A DNA stretch of 64,000 nt, taken from positions 5,743,695 to 5,807,694 of the forward strand of contig CM021315.1 in NCBI GenBank assembly GCA_010645155.1. The letters are read 5' to 3'. Of the stretch, positions 24,794 through 37,875 are shown piece after piece. Position 1 is the first letter of the stretch. Every line of letters starts with the position of its first letter. The position numbers and the translations under genes are program-made. This DNA is from Tigriopus japonicus (taxonomy: Eukaryota; Arthropoda; Copepoda; Harpacticoida; Harpacticidae). The notes beneath the pieces were generated by a model. The model did not search any database. It saw nothing but the letters and a program-made list of their open reading frames with translations, and was not told where the DNA came from.

Positions 24794-25654
24794 TAGAGAC
24801 AGGAACTTAAGACGAATAAACTTATTCGTCTTTTTTCGTCTTTTTGGCCTTTATTCGTCGCGAATTTTTTTTCGTCTAATTTGGATTTAATTCGTCTTTT
24901 TTCGTCTAATTGGCCAAATATTTGGATTTTCTTAAATTTCAAGCGCTTGCAGCGTTTTTTTTTTTTTAGTTTTCCAAGCAAATAAAAACTTCAAAGAAGG
25001 TTCAACCCCACCAATCATAGGCCAATGTAATAATTTGATTGTCAGTTGCTGTTTTGCACAAACAAAATACAATCCACACTTATAAATTAACTGCTACTCG
25101 TACAGTTGCTCGACAGACACAGAAAAAAAAAGATTACTATTGGGTTGAATAGGCCATCAGAACAATTATTGGATTTGCAAATCTGATTTTAAGTATAGGT
25201 GTACTAAAAACGTTCCTTTAAAAAGGCATTTTTAACTCTTGGTTTTTATTTGACATATGAACTACTGGCTAATTCTTGCTCGTGAGGTACTTCTTTTTTT
25301 TTTATTTTCTAGATTTCGCCGTTTTGGACAGTCAGATCAGTTTAGACAGATTGGTCCTTATCAATAGGGACAGACATAACGTCTATTTTATGGGTAAGAG
25401 CAGGTTCAAACGTCTTTTTTTGTCTGGACGGACATTTAATTTTTTTTCTTTCTTATAAGATAGGTCCATTCGCCTTTTTTGGAAATCAATTCAATTTTTT
25501 CCATTTTGCAAGTATTTTTTCCCGTCTGTTGGGAACTTTTATTCGTCTTTTTTCGTTGAATCGGTCAATTTTATTCGTCTTTTATCGTCTAATCAGGCAA
25601 TTCTATTCGTCTTTTTTTTTTGACAGTTTTATTCGTCTTTACTTCCTGTCCCTA
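24794..25654. mobile_element. hAT-like MITE, 861 bp, with ATTCGTC subterminal repeats
   Basis: Termini are TAGAGACAGGAACTTAAGAC at the left and the inverse of TAGGGACAGGAAGTAAAGAC at the right. They are flanked by a perfect 8-bp duplication CACATGAG (24786-24793 and 25655-25662). Both ends carry arrays of TTTATTCGTCTTTTTTCGTC-type repeats (about 24820-24912 and 25540-25640), in the same orientation at both ends. The interior has no transposase frame. Confidence 0.85.
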
Positions 25655-25767
25655 CACATGAGGAACATGTTCAAGGTGAATCTCTTCTTTCATTGCTAGT
25701 TGAATTCAAGTCCCCGTCAAAAATAGGGGCCCCTTAGAGAAACCGTTTAAGACCAAAGGTTCTAGAT

Positions 25768-25946
25768 CAGGGGTCGGCAACCGGTGTGCCATGCCTTCGA
25801 GCCATCCATAGTACTGTGCTCGTGGGCCTAAAGTTCTTTGATCGTTAATTTGTGGGCGCCATGACCTACCAACGTCTGTTTGGAGGTCCTTGACAACATG
25901 CGGTCAAATTGGTGGGCCTTGATCTAAAAACTGTTGCCGACACCTG
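25768..25946. mobile_element. hAT-type MITE, 179 bp (CAGGGGTCGGCAACC family, copy 2)
   Basis: Left end CAGGGGTCGGCAACC and right end TTGCCGACACCTG form the inverted repeat. Flanks TTCTAGAT (25760-25767) and TTCTAGGC (25947-25954) match at six of eight positions, suggesting an aged target duplication. It shares internal strings, in opposite orientation, with the copy at 7087-7336 and looks like a shorter deletion derivative of the same family. Confidence 0.8.
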
Positions 25947-26411
25947 TTCTAGGCTCAAATCCAGGAGAGTTTACAAAAATCAAAAGGTTTTGAAGACGCT
26001 TTGCTTTTGGGTAATCAAAAAGACGGTTTTGAAACTCAAAGTTTGTTGTGCTTATTTGCCTTTGGTTTTGAATGGCTTCTTGACCTGCTGAAAACAAAAT
26101 TTGGGCGAATTTTTCTTTGTGCTTTACCTGTGCATCAAATTGTGAAAAACAATTTCTCCCACGGCAAATTTCATCTTTGTGATGAGTAGGTAGCAAAAAA
26201 GATTTTGGAAAGTAATTGGTAGTTTGTATTTGAAAATTTGTCAACCTCTCAACAAAAATGCAAAAAATTCCAATACTAATTACTTTGTTCAAATTCAATT
26301 AAATTTCATTGCAGTACGTTGCTTCTCTTTTATATATTTTTATAACAAGTTTATTTCTGACCATCTTTGAGCTTTTAAAAATAGAGAAAATGCTAGGACT
26401 ATTCATGGCTT

Positions 26412-29400
26412 CTAAGAATTGAAATTGGCAAGTTGAAAGTCGTTATAGTAGCTTATCACACGGAGTTGTTGGGTAAATGTTTCGGCCGACATTTTCGTGA
26501 CGTCGTCCGAGTGAAATATCACATATTTTGAAGCCTCCAACAGATGAAATCCGTTTTCTGAAAATTGTCCGGGAATGTCAATGTCGAGAGCCACAAATAA
26601 GGCCACAGCCTTTGTAGAAATGAGAATTTCAAATATCTCAGTAGAGATAACTTTTACTTGCACGTTCAGTTTGGGATTAGCCAACCCTATCACCTCCTTG
26701 GGTTCAGTCAAAAGTTTTGTCCTCTCTGAGACCAGCTTTGAAGTGGAGTCGAACATTTTGACAGACAAAAGGCTATAAAAACGCCGATAATCTGGTTCCG
26801 GTGAGGGTTCTTTAGTAGAAACATTAACAGTTAATGAGTCAAGTGGGGCCGCCCCTAATTCCTCGGGATTCTTGGTAGTAGTTTCCGACCCGCTTGGAAA
26901 TGAGCATTGATTCAACATGGTCCTTAGATCCACGTCCAACACCTCAATTGACTGAAGGTGAGCCACTTGTTGAAGAATGGTAATTTTTTGCTGAAAGCAA
27001 GGTTTGAGCTCTGAATATTTCTGGAGTTGAATTTGAAGACTCAAGTTGGAGGCAGCCGTTCCTCCGTCATTTATCACATGGACTTTGACATGCTCCTCCA
27101 AAGTAACCTCAGGTACAACCACCAATGGCCGAAACATTTTTTCCACAACGTAGTTGGCCAATTTCCACTTTCCACCATTTTCAAAGGTTGACAAACATGC
27201 TCCTGGCCAGATGCTACAAAATATGCGGTTTTTCGTTATCCAAATTTGGTCACACTTCATCTTTCATTTTTACCTGTTAAGTTGCCAATACAAAGCTCCC
27301 ATGGTCATTCCTAAACCGTCCTTAGTTACTACTGAAACCATTCTCCGAAGAGTCTCCGTTTCTGTCCATAAGCTCTCTGCTTGATTCACTTGTGCCAAGT
27401 ATATCAATTTAGTTAGGCCCTCGGGATCTCTTTGGTGGATTATCCGGTCCAAATCAAAGTGCAATGAGGCAGTGAACACCATTTGGTCATTGGCTTTGGC
27501 GCCATGTTGGCGGTGATTGATAAAGCGGGAAGGGAAGTAAAGGTCATCTTCGTAGGCAAATTTCTGAAGGGTTGAGATGCTAGGGAATGATTGGAACCCG
27601 TATTCACTCATTAGTCTTGGAATTGGGTAGGTCTGAGGTTGCCATTGGTTTTTATTGCGGACGTAAAAATGGTTGTCGCCATAGTGAAGGTCCAATGGTT
27701 TGGTGGTTAGATTTACGTGACCAATGACATGTTTCCCAATGGGGCTGGATGTGACCCATTGTGTTAGTGGAGCCTCTTGAAGGACAATATCTCGGATTAT
27801 TTGGTCGTAGAGCAAATTGTAATCTTCAAAGTATTGAGAGACATTGGCAAAGTTGTTGGGCCATTCGCTTTTTGGAACTCCTAAATGTGAGCTGTTGTAC
27901 CAGTTCTCAACCAATCCAACCTGAATAAGTAAATGTTAGCTTTAAATTAGTTTCAAAATAGTTAAAAAGGCAGCATTACTAGTTATGACCTCATTCTCAT
28001 TATTGCCGGCGAACATGGCAAGGCTCGGGTGATGTTGGAGACGTCGCACTTGATGCAAAATCTCTTTTTGTACAGTTTTTAGGAAATCCTCGTCAACCGG
28101 ATACAAACTAAAATGATCCAAATATATAATTAGATTCGTTATCCATCCAAAAAGTCGTCTTTGGAAAGTTTACAGTCACGTGCTCTTACCTACAAGCGAA
28201 CATGAAATCTTGCCAAATCAAAATCCCCAATTCATCCGCTTTCCGGTAGAAGTAATCGGATTGGTACAATCCACCTCCCCACACTCGGATCATGTTCATG
28301 TGTGCCATTTTGGCAAAATTCAACAGCTTGTCCACATCGCCTTTGGTCACTTTTTCGGGCAAAATATGAATGGGAACCAAGTTTGATCCCTTGGCAAAGA
28401 TTGGTAGTCCGTTAACTTTGAAGAAAAACGTATCTCCAGCTTTTTCTGAGACATTTGCGTAAACCTCGTGCAAAGGTTTTTGGATGAGTTCAATCATTCT
28501 AAAACCTATTTGAATAGACCTTGAAGACACGTGCGACTTGTCTTGCCTCAAAGTCGCTGTCAAAAAGTAAAGACTTTGATCGCCAAATCCATTAGGCCAC
28601 CAAGTTTTTACGTCTTTGATGGAAACAGAGCCATTGATCTGGAATGAGTCCAGCAACTCGTTTTCCGGAAACAAACTGAAAACCGCAGGTTCGGAGACAT
28701 TGAAAACAATGAGTCCAGTGATCTTTTCCACGATTTCAATGTCGAGTGTGCCCTCAAATCCATTTTCCGCCTCCACCAGAACTCTTGCCGAAAAATTCCA
28801 ATACTCTCCTTCCTGAACGCTACTGAAGGTTATGTATTGGATATTGGCACTCTTGTAACATTGAATGCTGATTGGTTTGTAGATTCCACTGGACGGGAAA
28901 CTTGGTCCAATATCCCAACCAAAAGAAGCTTGTGTTTTTCTGCAAATTGGCATGATTTGGTTGCATATCCTGTTTTCGTTGACACAAGTTTCATACCCTC
29001 ACCTGATAAAGTTGGCATGATTTTCACCATTATAAACTTCTGGAACTCGGATAGGTGGTACAATATAGGACCTATTCGAGTGTTCCACAAACATTCGACG
29101 GGCATAAACAACAGGAGATTCAAAGGCAATCTCCAATGTGTTCTTTCTAGCAAATTTGATGTGCTCCTTAACGTCAAATCGATATCTGCAATGGATTCCA
29201 AAACTGAAATGAAGTGACGATGACGTCAAAATTTGGCGTTTGATCCCTCACCTTACGAACATATTATTTGTTCTGCCCACGACTTGTTCATTCAGAACGA
29301 TTTCAGCCACGGTATCCACACCTTCCAAGTTCAAAATGACGTTTTCATAGCCCTTCATGGATTTTGGCATGGTGAATTGTTTCTTATAAACCCAAGATTC

Positions 29401-29837
29401 CCGTCCAACCCATCGGAACTTGACATCATTAAACCGGAAATAGACCGATGTGTTCAGCACGTTCGCCCTCTCCAAATCTGAATAGATCCCACCTAATCAA
29501 GTAAATAAATGAATTATTAACTCATACCATACATCAATTGTTAGAGCCTAGATAAAATCCTCCTACCTGGAACTTGGGCCGGGATAGAGATGGATCCATT
29601 GTTGGATTGAACTATCCAATCTGAGCCACCAAGATCGAAGGCTTCGATGAGGCTATCCGTATCATACTGAATGTTTTCTGCCATGACATGCTTTTCGTAG
29701 TGTTTCTCCGGTTTCAATGCCCTGATTGGGCTCACTTTGGGCTTCTCCGGATTGGTCGAGCCCCGATTGATGCTCCAAATAGCCAAGATTCCCAGAAATG
29801 ACAGCAGAAGCACAAAACAACGACGTATCTTGATCAT
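26412..29837 (-). CDS. MANBA: Beta-mannosidase (GH2)
   Basis: Seven exons (29837-29567, 29492-29252, 29185-29003, 28939-28190, 28107-27990, 27920-27274, 27213-26412) join to 1003 aa, longer than human MANBA (about 879). The enzyme removes terminal beta-mannose during lysosomal glycoprotein breakdown. An N-terminal signal or signal-anchor (about residues 6-24) precedes a linker and the GH2 sugar-binding domain. The [15 protein letters not shown] segment and WWPNGFG are diagnostic of the family. The acid/base glutamate is E519 in GNNE and the nucleophile is E627 in [17 protein letters not shown] and ALYWQLN flank the active-site region. Extra length lies in the N-terminal linker and in the Ser/Glu-rich part of the last exon (around [10 protein letters not shown]). 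A minus-strand AATAAA lies at 26355-26350. Confidence 0.93.
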
Positions 29838-30909
29838 GGCTCACAATCATAATATCATGTTCACGTTCCCACGACCTTTTTCAATGACTGAGAAAGTAAA
29901 GAAGGGACTAAAAATATCAGCAAGTATGTGTACGCACGACGCACGTACTTTCTGCATGGCCAACACATACACACAATGTTCAAACATTTAGCCACTAGGC
30001 CTCACTGTAAATTTATCTACCTGTTTTCAAAGGTGCTCCGTTCTCGTAGTACATTAGGCTCTCTACGATTGCTCCCAAGTTACTACACACAAGCAAAGTT
30101 GGATATAAGAATATTGTCGGTCGGCAAATACATCGTTCTTACATTAAGAGGCATTATATATTGAAAATATATGTATATTCATGTCAGTGACAGTATTCTT
30201 ACACTAAGAGCTATGCTGAATCCAGCATTGACACTATTGATCAACTCTTCCACAAGAATACAACTCTAAGAGGAGTTGGATCAAGAGAGTTTTCTCTTTA
30301 TTTCTCTTCCCTCCACAGACATGGATGGGACACTGTCTTGAATTTAGTAACATTTACTTTGAATGTTGTTTTAATGCTCATAAATAAAGTGGTTTTTTTT
30401 GACATTAGCTAATTGTTCAAAAATATATCTTTATAGAGTTTTATTGGATTTTGCTTTCCGATTTGAGCGTTTTGCAAAAATAGAAGTTCGTTCTCACATT
30501 TTTGGAACAATGTCACATTTCTACAAAAGGTAAAAATGTTATAACCGGGGGTTTTGTGTCTAATAATTGGACAATGCTTGTCCAATTTTAAGCAACTCTT
30601 TAATTCCCAATTTTTTTGCGAATTGCGAAAAAGTCTTGAACGTTCATTGACCACTTCCTGTGTGGATGTACTCGTACAAAACAACTTGTTGCATCATATA
30701 TTCTCTCAATCAGTCAGGGTTGAAGAGTAATAATTTATTCAACATTTCTTCTTTTCTTCTTCCAACACAAATAGATACAAAAACCGAAAATAGGTTAGGC
30801 AAGTTGTCGCACTCCCAAAAGATCCGGCAAATTTTGGACGAAATGTCCAGATCCTTGAAAGTTTATGACATGATGGAAGATCACTTTTGACGGGAGGGCA
30901 GGTCTTGCT
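29838..30909. other. Intergenic between beta-mannosidase and cofilin
   Basis: The left part is the beta-mannosidase upstream region and the right part the cofilin 3' UTR. A minus-strand AATAAA at 30739-30734 is a candidate cofilin poly(A) signal. No other gene was seen. Confidence 0.5.
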
Positions 30910-31543
30910 TTAAACTCGGTCTGTCGATCGCAGTTTAGCTTCAATTTCCTCTTGCGATGCTTCAGCTTCGTCAGTAGCCTAAAAAACATCAAAATGATAA
31001 TCATTCCTATTCCAAGAATCTTAGCTTAACCATCAAAACCTAACCTGAATGTATTTCTGTACCCCAACCAAGCACTTCTTGAGGGCGTCAAAACTGGAGG
31101 AATACAACATTTTCTTCTTGATCTTAGCCGTATCCGGACACCATGACATCAAAAGGAGTTTCTCTTTCTTGGTCTTTTCTGTGGTGCCTTCGCACTGATG
31201 GGCGTATTCAAAATCAAACAACCCATAACGGCAATCCTCGGGCCCGCAAGCCATCAAATCCGTCAAGAACTCATCATAGGTCGACTCACGCCCACCTAAA
31301 TGATAAAATAGGTTTCATATCTGGCAACACAAGTCACATTCATGGCTTCTTACCGGTCTTTTCAACCGAAATGGCCTTCTCTTCCTTGATGTAGAAGATC
31401 ACGTAGCGATAGGTCTTCTTTTTTTTGACCTCGTCGAACTTGAGTTTGACTTCTTCGGAAACTTTGACACCAGAAGCCTAAAGAATAATTTGAAATAGAA
31501 AGGGATCTTCTAAAATAAAGTTATCTTCAACTTGTCTTACCAT
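30910..31543 (-). CDS. CFL: Cofilin/ADF actin-depolymerising factor
   Basis: Exons 31543-31541 (ATG only), 31477-31354, 31295-31045 and 30978-30910 give 148 aa, exactly the usual ADF/cofilin length. The protein severs and depolymerises actin filaments in the cytoplasm. The N-terminus MASGVKV contains Ser3, the conserved LIM-kinase site that switches the protein off. The nuclear-localisation-like KKKKTYRYV follows. The long actin-binding helix is the segment with LMSWCPDTAKIKKKMLYSSS. A first coding exon holding only the ATG is the classic cofilin gene structure in animals, and it is seen here as ATG followed directly by GTAAGA. Confidence 0.95.
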
Positions 31544-32871
31544 GTTGCACGCCTCAGAAAGAACTTTTCAATGAGGCCAGAGCTTAAAATAGCCTCGTTC
31601 TATCACGACTTATTCGATGAGTTCTTTGCTAACCCTACCAACAATAGGGCGTTCAACCCGGGCAAAGTGCCAGCAAAAATTACCTCTCACCGGCGAGAAA
31701 GCCGGTTGATTGCCGGTCAAAGCCCAAATTCTGCCATTTATGCACATTTCCAGTCGATTTTCCATGTCACGTAGCAAAATCTAGTCCATATTATACTTAC
31801 CATAATTCGGCGTTAGTAAGAAATTGGAATCCGCACAAGTTTCGAGAGACTGCACCGATTGAGGATGGAAGATGACTATTCAATTTCGGGGGACTCAATT
31901 GTGGGCCCGTCAATGAGGCAGGCCAATAAGAAGCCGGGAAGGGACGAAGGTGTGCCACTTAAGCGAGTTCCCCCCTCGTTGATGTTCCATCCATCCCTAG
32001 CAGACACACGAGAACACAGGGGGAAATTATCTTCTGTCATGTCAGGGTGACGCAAGAATCCCCCAGGTGGGGAAAAGACATTTTTCCGTCATTTCAAATG
32101 AGATTTCGTATGTTGATGTAATATGTAAATGAATTAAACCTAAGGTATGAATATATTTGTAGGAATAATATCTTCTTTAAGACGAACTTTCAAATTCATT
32201 TGATGTCAAATAGAAAAGGCGATTGAAAAGGGGGTCACGCTAGGTCCGGATTTTGGCATTGGGCCCATTTTGTTCCGGAAAGTCTAGCAGACTTTCCCCG
32301 TGGATTGAAGAGGGGGAAAACTGAGGCTGACTTTTAACCTTTATTCAAATCGCACGCTCGTGACTGTTATGTTTCCAAACCCTCGGCTGAATCAGATCGA
32401 CATGGAGATTCTTCGAATCGCTCTTGTTAACATTTGGGAATTTCCACGGCGTGCCCAAACATGGTCATAGGTCGCATGATTTCAAGTATCCCCATGATAA
32501 ATAAAATATATCACTGATTGGGATTGCAAATTATACAGGAACTATTGTTAGGGCACTATTTTTTCCTACTTACAGTTCACTAAGATAATGCGCTTTCAAT
32601 TGAAATGATAATTAAAAATGCATGCAGCTTCATTGGTTCAATTTTCATATGCATGTTCCATGCAACTGTTTATTCTTTCGCCGTTACAAATACTTCCACG
32701 TTCCATGAAAATAATAGACCATCATTTTCTCATGGCTCCGTGTTTTCTCGTTTGTTTACGTTGGTCGAAATTCAAGCGCGAAAACATTGTGATTCTTTTT
32801 CTTCAGGGAGGATTGAGCCTTCCTTGACAGATTATCTCTTCCCTTGGGCGTATCTCATCCCGTCGAGCATC
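31544..32871. other. Intergenic between cofilin and PRIM2
   Basis: This holds the cofilin promoter side and the PRIM2 upstream region, a divergent arrangement. Frames at 31532-31774 and 31859-32050 have no splice or family support. The PRIM2 frame is open upstream of its chosen start as far as about 32605 but looks like UTR. Confidence 0.45.
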
Positions 32872-35120
32872 ATGAATTTTGGGTCCACTCCCCGGAAATC
32901 GCTCGCAAGTAAACGTGTTCGTGGACTGAATTCCGAAAGGAACCTTTTTGGAATCCGTGGGGTGAGATTGCATTCAATGGCTTGCTTATTCCCCAAGACT
33001 TGAAAATTTTTAGATTCCATTATTAGCTCTTTACCAACCATTAATAATCTTGGTTTTAAACTATGACTAAGATTCTGCATTACCTTTGTACATACGCATT
33101 GGTTGATCTGTAACTCAAGGCTGGGTCAAAGACGTGAGAAATTAAATTAAGAACTATTACTTAGCTCAAAAATAAAATAGAATTATAATATCTCACCATC
33201 GTTGCCCAAAATTATGGTTGAAAACTGTGAACGATATTGATTGCAATACCGTAGAATGCTCAACTATCATGTAAATCGTCTCGTAAATGCATTTTATAGG
33301 GTTACTGATATCTTAGGGTTATGCCGAGATTTTTGTATTTTTTTATGTTATGTTTAGAGTATTAAGTCAAGAATTCATTTTTATATTAGTGTTATTTTGT
33401 AGTTGAAAAGGAAAAAATGAGAAATATTTGAATCTAAAACTTTGGAAAAATAGCATAGCTGTTGAGAAATCATTCAAAAAACAACTAACACGCGATGATT
33501 GACCACAAAGCAGATTTGTGATATTTTTTTAATGTATTTTAGGTCGATGCAAAGGATCTTCTTGAAGTGTATCCTGTGCCGCTTCAGTTTTACGACCAAT
33601 CGCCCGAATGCGAAGTGAGGCTTCATCAATTCGAGAAATTGGCCCAAGATCGGTTCGCCCTACTAAAGCAAGTTGAACGCTTAATGAGCGCTCCTGATGC
33701 CCACAAGAACCTCAATCAAACGGCTCACACCCTGGAAAAAGAGCTCAAGGGCGATTTAGTGGGTTTCCGAGGTAGCGAATTGCGCGATCAACCCTCGAGC
33801 AAAGCCCATCGTACCCAACAAATCCATTTACAGCGCCAAGAACAAGAAGCACAGGCCTCAAAGGTCGCTCGGAATCGAACCAACGACCACTTGTCGCACT
33901 TTATCCTCCGATTAGTGTTATGCCAAACTGAAGAAGAGCGACGTTGGATGATTCAACAAGAAGTGGATCTGTTCAAATTACGTTGCCAAATCATTTTCAA
34001 TTCCACGGATAGTGGATCGGCCTTGGACGAGTTCCTAGCTCACAACGAGCTCGTTTATCCGGAGGTTTTGAGTACTGAGCTCGACGAAAACGACCTTCGT
34101 CATAACTTAACTCAATCTTCATTTGCCGCTGAACTCACCTCTATTCATTATAAAGTACCTTTTACCGAAGCCTTGGATCTGGTTCGACATCGGAAGTGCT
34201 ACGTTCAAAATGGATGGTGTTACGTTTTGAAAGAGGAGATTGTGAGCTTGCTCGTTCATCTCTTCAAGACCATTCTTCAACACGGATTGGTCAACACGAA
34301 TAAACTCATCGGTCAATTGAGCGAAGACCAACGGATTCGTGATCTCATTCACAAGGTCAAGGCCGACGAAGGACAAAGTGGCGATTTCACCAACCATGAT
34401 GGATCGGAAAAGATCACCCCCGAGATGGTCAAGAGTCTGGCAGAGCGACATTTCCCTCTGTGTATGAAGTCCATGCAGATGACTTTGAACTCAACTCATC
34501 ACTTGAAGTATAATGGTCGATTGCAGTATGGTCTATTCCTTAAAGGTGCAGGATTGTCCATGGAGGACGCCATCAAGTTTTTCCGGAGCGAATTCACCAA
34601 AGCTCATGTCGATCCGGAGAAGTTTGATAAGGAGTACTCGTATGGAATCCGGTACAACTACGGGAAAGAAGGCAAGAAAGTCAATTTCTCACCTTGGAGT
34701 TGCATGAGGATCATCATGGGTAATGTGAGTCCGGGTGAGAATCATGGATGTCCCTATCGACATAGCGACGAAACTAGCCTGAAAGCGCTGTTGATGAAAT
34801 GTGGTATCGAAGGTGCTCATTTGAACGATATCTTGGCTGATGCGAAGGCTGGACATTTCCAAAAGGCTTGTGGACGTCATTATCAAGCCACTCACAGTGG
34901 CATCGAGTTGTCCACTGGAATGACCAATCATCCCAACCAGTTTTATATGGAGAGTGTCAAAGGCGCCAAACCTGTTGGAGGTTCGAAGATGGCGAATATC
35001 AAGACCGAACACGCCTCACTCTTCTTAGAGAACCAGCCCAAAACGGAGGGTGTGAAGAAAATAGAGAGTGAACTCATCAGTCAATCCCTCATGGATGACT
35101 CCGAGGTCATGGATATCTGA
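32872..35120 (+). CDS. PRIM2: DNA primase large subunit (PRIM2)
   Basis: Two exons, 32872-32961 and 33543-35120, give 555 aa (human 509). PRIM2 is the regulatory Fe-S subunit of the pol alpha-primase complex in the nucleus and helps initiate and hand over RNA primers. Exon 1 encodes a basic N-terminus beginning MNFGSTPRK, comparable to human MEFSGRKW; it is joined in phase 0 to VDAKDLLEVYPVPLQFYDQ. The motif DHLSHFILRLVLCQTEEERRW marks the N-terminal domain. Four cysteines at about 337, 417, 433 and 473 (FPLC, WSCM, GCPYRH, ACGRH) match the human 4Fe-4S ligands, with near-identical spacing (80, 16, 40). Exon 1 is chosen because its ATG, phase and charge fit; an earlier in-frame Met is possible. 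A poly(A) signal AATAAA lies at 35158-35163. Confidence 0.93.
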
Positions 35121-35497
35121 ATGAAATGTATTTTGTGAACAATTCGATACTACACCAAATAAATGCTCGTTAATTCGTGCACATAAAAAGTCCAATTGTT
35201 TCTTTTTAATTGATCAATTAAGTCTTCTTTCATTACTATTATTTTGTCGAACTTATGGATCTCGTTTCGGCCATGCAATCAATTTTGGCTAATTTTATTG
35301 AATTCAAAACTTGCAAACAAAAAAAGCAACTTTGGGCTTGAAACAGAAGCTTTTCCTAGGCAACAGCTGCGCAAAGAACAAGGTTGATTTCACCAGATTC
35401 AAAACAAAGAATGCAAAAGATAGGAATTATTTGAAAGTATGTATATTTATCTAAAAGTAATGCACATAATTGGATTAAGGAATGTGATGGTGCTTGG
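35121..35497. other. Convergent 3' UTR space between PRIM2 and WDR91
   Basis: The PRIM2 poly(A) signal is at 35158-35163. The remainder is AT-rich and presumably WDR91 3' UTR on the minus strand. No gene was seen. Confidence 0.6.
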
Positions 35498-37765
35498 TTA
35501 TTGACACAAAAGTGTGGAAATAGTAATTTGGCCAGCCGCTGAGGCTGTTATACAAGGTCCACAATCGTTAATTGCAGACCAATCTGTGCACGTGGCATTT
35601 GTTCTCAATCCTTTCAAGCCCAGGACTTTGGTCATCTCCTCGGAATTGAACTCGTAGATGATCCCACCATTACTCGAGCACGTTAAAACGTGAGTTCCAT
35701 CTCCGGCTAGGGCGAATTGATTGTTCCACACCCCTTGTCTGGTACTCGTTCCAAAATAAGGGTCATCCAATTGATGATCGAAGCACTTCTGACCAGTTTG
35801 ATAGAGACTCCAACCTGAAAATCGTCCATCTTGGCTTAGAGCAAAAATCTTGGTTTCATCCAAAGACAGTGAAGAGCTTGATATCGGGTGATCGTGGACC
35901 ATCCATGAAGCGATACAATCCTGTTTCCGCAGATCAAATATCCGAATTTTGCCATCGATCCCTGATGTGATCAACATCTGAGAGTTGTGGTTGAACGAGC
36001 AAGCCGTGACTTCGCAAATGGGCGTGCTTTCCGACAGCTCATACAACAAGGTCATGGTCTTGAGGTCATACACCGCTAATAGCTCGGCCGACGCGCTACT
36101 AGCTGCTAGGGCACAAATATTCGAGTTCGGGCTACAAGTCAACACTCTAATGGTTCTTTGGTCTTCGAAGTGGATCTCATTCTGCGTTTTCCGCTCGAGT
36201 TGGTCACAAAATCGGACCGTTCCATTTCGGGTTCCATACAAGAAATGTCGATCCGACGTTGGCACCCAATCTAAGGCTGTGACAGGACTTTGGGCTATGA
36301 AGGTGGATTGGGTCATGGGATTGGGAGTTGGGCTCCAAATCTTGATCACTCCATCCACGTCCGAACTCGCGATTAAAGCTCCAGTACTTGAGAAGCGACA
36401 ATGGGTAATCTCGGACTGATGCTCCAAATATTCTTCTTGACTGAGTAATAAATATGCCATGGAATCCGAAGGAGCGGGATTGGGTGAGGGTGAAGGCTCA
36501 ACTGGAAGTGCAGCGGGTGATCTGGTCAAATTTGGCGTCGAACTCGCAGAGGGAAGGGTGTTCAAAGACGTTTGTGATAATCGCTTCACAGGGGCATGAG
36601 TGATCCGCGATTTGGACGAGGATCGCGATTTACCGCTTTGCTTCAATGAACTGGAACTGCTACTCGTGCCCAATTGGGTCGACGGTTTCGCCGTTCTTCG
36701 CTCTGAAGTCGATAAAACCGAGCTGCTAGCGCTGGAACCGGTGATGTTCCGCAAAAAGCTCTTCAAACTGTTGCTAGACACATCTGCGGGTGCGCTTTCC
36801 GGCGCTATGATAAAGAAATCGTCCATAACGTCGTCAGGCGGGTGAATCTCCGGAACACTGGGCGTTTTATCGCGATGATCTTGAACTCTCATCTCTCTCA
36901 ATTTCCGCCTCAAAGCCTCGTTTTCCTCTTGAAGCGTTTGGATCTTACTCTGCGATGTGCGGAAATCCGCCAATTTTGGTGGCGGCAAGCAGGCGTAGAT
37001 CAAGGCCAATAAATTGAACAAGGACAGCAACAAGGTGTCTTGCCAATGGCGGGAAAAGAAAGGCGCAAATGAGGGATGACTCTCGGGATTGGGCAGAAAC
37101 GGCATGACAAACCAGTCTTTCCAATCCGCCTGATTCTGAAGCTCGGAACTCATCACTTCAAAGAAGCTTCGGACTTTTTCGGGATGCTTGCTTTGCACGC
37201 AATGCACGACAAATAGCTTGAAGAGACCCGTTTCCATTTTGGACACGGCGAGGGTTTCTTTATGTTCCAGACGAGAGAACAGTCGAGTTTGTAAATGAGC
37301 CCAAAGGTCACGAAGTCCGGCTAGATCGTGACTGCTAATCAAGGCCAGTATATGATCGATGATCCTGAAAAGGAACAGTAACACTTTAGGAAAAGTTTTC
37401 AGGATGTTCCGAACGTTTCAACTCCGGATTGGTGTTTTGATACTCTTTTACGCTTGAGGGTTTAACAATCCGATTTGATTTCATTTTTTACTCAATAAGT
37501 GACGTATCTTTATACGGAAGGTTTTAAGCGCTTTTATCCGTCTAATAAAATCGTACTTATCCGGTCTGAATCCTTTTTCTTTGTCGAGTTTAATTTCCTG
37601 ATCTAGAGTCTTCAAAGTGGGCATGAAACCGCGACAGAGCAAATAATCGCGGACCAGCTCGTCCAGGGCGTGCCACGCCGAGGCGGATTTACCCACCGTG
37701 GTGGAACTCAGGCCCAGACCCCCAACCCCACCTTGACCGCTCAATCCACCCAGTGGGAGGTTCAT
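35498..37765 (-). CDS. WDR91: WD repeat-containing protein 91 (WDR91)
   Basis: Two exons, 37765-37557 and 37364-35498, join in phase 2 to 691 aa (human about 747). WDR91 is a Rab7-linked endosomal factor that limits PI3P during early-to-late endosome conversion. A short Gly-rich leader precedes the conserved N-terminal helical region ([30 protein letters not shown]). LFSRLEHKE and [16 protein letters not shown] follow and match WDR91 closely. A coiled coil ([16 protein letters not shown]) leads to a Ser/Pro-rich linker and a C-terminal propeller of about seven WD repeats (for example [13 protein letters not shown] and [13 protein letters not shown]). The Gly-rich first 25 residues are unlike the vertebrate start. 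Confidence 0.93.
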
Positions 37766-37875
37766 GCCTGGCCTCCTCCGGTGTCTAAATGATTATGATG
37801 TGGGCTAATTGGCAGACCTAGTTGAGCAACCTATCGTGAATATGATTGGAGATTGGATTGTTTCCATCACCACTC

